Assembly: GCA_005789685.1 (NCBI GenBank)
Contig: SXXD01000296.1
Location: 1-7,586 of the forward strand
Length of the DNA: 7,586 nucleotides
Direction: 5' to 3'
Source: Burkholderiales bacterium
Lineage (GTDB): Bacteria; Pseudomonadota; Gammaproteobacteria; Burkholderiales; Burkholderiaceae_C
Shown: piece by piece, positions 6,444 through 7,586 of the stretch
Position numbering within the stretch: position 1 is the stretch's first letter
Layout of the letters: every line of letters begins with the position of its first letter
The notes under the pieces: generated by a model
What the model was told of the DNA's origin: nothing
What the model saw: the letters and a program-made list of their open reading frames with translations, nothing else
Database searches by the model: none
Position numbers and translations under genes: made by a program

Positions 6444-7175
6444 TCAACATTTAATGCCGATGTGTAAGGCTACCACCCCTGCACTCAAGTTGTGAAATTC
6501 AGCATGCCCAAATCCGGCATTTTTCATAAGGGCTTTCAGCTCTTCCTGCCCAGGGTGCATGCGAATTGATTCTGCCAAATACCTGTAGCTGGCGTCGTCT
6601 CCAGCAACCCACTTGCCCAATTGGGGCAAGATGTTGAAGGAGTACCAGTCATAGGCCTTTTCTAGGGGCTTGGCTACTTTAGAGAACTCTAAAACCAAAA
6701 GCTTCCCCCCTGGCTTTAAAACTCGGCACATTTCCTTCAAAGCCAAATCTTTGTGCGTCATGTTGCGAAGCCCAAAAGCCACGCTGACCAGATTGAAATG
6801 ATCGGTGGGAAAAGGCAGTTTTTCAGCATCACACACCAGCGTGGGCAAGATCACGCCTTCGTTCACCAATCGATCACGTCCGGTTCGCAACATGGCTTCG
6901 TTGATGTCGGTGTGAACCACTCGACCCAATGCACCCACCTTTTTTGAGAATGCCAAAGACAAATCGCCCGTGCCGCCAGCAATGTCGAGCACCTGGTCGC
7001 CCTCCTTGAGGTTGGCCACCTGCAGCGTGTAGGCTTTCCAAACACGGTGCAAGCCTGCAGACATGAGGTCATTCATGATGTCGTATTTGGACGCCACAGA
7101 ATCAAAAACGCCCCTCACATGCTTGGCTTTTTCCTGCTCATCGACAGTTTTGAAACCGAAATGGGTTGAACTCAT
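6444..7175 (-). CDS. ubiE: UbiE, ubiquinone/menaquinone biosynthesis C-methyltransferase
   Basis: A 243-residue SAM-dependent class I methyltransferase that C-methylates the benzoquinol ring (DDMQH2 to DMQH2) in ubiquinone synthesis and, in organisms that make it, demethylmenaquinol to menaquinol. Evidence: [19 protein letters not shown] (6-24) and [20 protein letters not shown] (27-46), both family-specific; SAM motif [13 protein letters not shown] (62-73); acidic Asp90 after strand 2; DAEKLPFP (116-123); FGLRN (134-138); motif [18 protein letters not shown] (151-165); and the UbiE signature [19 protein letters not shown] (175-193) with SYRYLAESI (196-204). Length equals the family norm (about 245-250). 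The ATG at 7175 has GGAG seven bases upstream, just after the DUF971 stop, so it is probably translated from the same message as that gene. Very secure. Confidence 0.98.
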   Translation of the reverse strand: MSSTHFGFKTVDEQEKAKHVRGVFDSVASKYDIMNDLMSAGLHRVWKAYTLQVANLKEGDQVLDIAGGTGDLSLAFSKKVGALGRVVHTDINEAMLRTGRDRLVNEGVILPTLVCDAEKLPFPTDHFNLVSVAFGLRNMTHKDLALKEMCRVLKPGGKLLVLEFSKVAKPLEKAYDWYSFNILPQLGKWVAGDDASYRYLAESIRMHPGQEELKALMKNAGFGHAEFHNLSAGVVALHIGIKC

Positions 7176-7188
7176 TGCCTAGCTCCAA

Positions 7189-7586
7189 TCAGTGTGAGTG
7201 GCCGCACGAAGCACCTGCGGCACCCGGCATGGCATCGTCACGTTGCGCACCCGCAGACTGCAAGCGTTCGTTGTATTGAGACCAAAGACCGTCTTGCTCT
7301 GAACCTAAATGGTACAAATAGTCCCAAGAAAAAATACCGCTGTTGTGGCCATCTGAAAAAGTAGGCTGAACTGCGTAATTGCCAACCTGCACCAGTTCAA
7401 CAATGTCAACTTCACGCTTGCCTGTTTGCAACACCTCTTGCCCAGGACCGTGTCCTTGCACTTCTGCAGAAGGCGAGTAAACGCGCATGAGTTCAAAGGG
7501 AATTCGGAAAGTTTGACCATCCGAAAAACTGACCTCTAAGGCACGACTCTGCCCATGAAGGGTCAAGGCTTGTGGTGTGGGTGCAC
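7189..7586 (-). CDS. DUF971 (GBBH-like N-terminal domain) protein, start outside window
   Basis: 131 codons are in the window and the frame stays open to the right edge without a credible start; TTG at 7566 is possible but cuts into a continuing coding frame (APTPQA precedes it), so the true start is probably just beyond the edge. The domain is the DUF971/gamma-butyrobetaine hydroxylase-like N-terminal domain: LEVSFSDGQTFRIPFELMRV, then YSPSAEVQGHG, KREVDIVELVQVGNYAVQP and FSDGHNSGIFSWDYLYHLG. Stand-alone proteins of this type are common in proteobacteria and the domain is also found fused to Mrp/ApbC-type Fe-S carriers, but a defined function is lacking. The tail ends in ASCGHSH, a possible metal ligand cluster. 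It is the first visible gene of the cluster, with its TGA 13 bases before the ubiE start. Confidence 0.92.
   Translation of the reverse strand, partial: APTPQALTLHGQSRALEVSFSDGQTFRIPFELMRVYSPSAEVQGHGPGQEVLQTGKREVDIVELVQVGNYAVQPTFSDGHNSGIFSWDYLYHLGSEQDGLWSQYNERLQSAGAQRDDAMPGAAGASCGHSH

Noticed and set aside
1..7586. Mobile element, defence island, CRISPR array or RNA gene
   Set aside because: All coding space is taken by co-oriented housekeeping families; no transposase, integrase, direct-repeat array, tRNA-like fold or rRNA sequence was seen.

Overview
The window carries nine protein-coding genes, all on the minus strand and tightly packed; the longest gap is 61 bases. Protein sequences (AspRS beginning MRSHYCG, an FmdB zinc ribbon with an Ala-rich tail, DUF502, a Tim44-like protein with signal peptide, and a ubiE/ubiJ/ubiB set) and the gene order point to a betaproteobacterium of the order Burkholderiales. 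A Comamonadaceae member of moderate GC, such as a freshwater Limnohabitans/Rhodoferax-like lineage, is my best guess. That placement is inferred from recognition, not from a search.

In transcription order (right to left): a DUF971 (GBBH-like N-terminal domain) protein cut by the right edge; ubiE; a Tim44-like membrane-anchored protein; ubiJ (SCP2 lipid-binding accessory factor); ubiB (ABC1/ADCK-type ATPase-like factor); a sodium:solute symporter family protein; a small FmdB-type zinc-ribbon protein; a DUF502 membrane protein; and aspS, cut by the left edge. Spacings are 13, 31, 61, -4 (ATGA overlap), 11, 37, 10 and 47 bases. No strong intrinsic terminator (GC-rich hairpin plus U-run) is seen between any pair, so one long polycistronic unit or a set of overlapping units is plausible.

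The functional core is aerobic ubiquinone biosynthesis. UbiE is the C-methyltransferase of the ring, UbiJ is the lipid-binding scaffold of the soluble Ubi complex, and UbiB is the kinase-like ATPase needed for prenylated intermediates to reach that complex. In E. coli the order is ubiE-ubiJ-ubiB; here a Tim44-like gene sits between ubiE and ubiJ. The downstream half (symporter, FmdB, DUF502, aspS) looks like conserved housekeeping synteny rather than part of the same pathway.

I see no mobile element, tRNA, rRNA, CRISPR array or phage signature, and no clearly new system. The observations most worth checking are a lysine next to an altered Na2-site position in the symporter, a hairpin filling the symporter-fmdB gap up to the fmdB start codon, sequence markers of a non-discriminating AspRS, Cys/His tails on two different small proteins, and the Tim44-like gene inside the ubi cluster.
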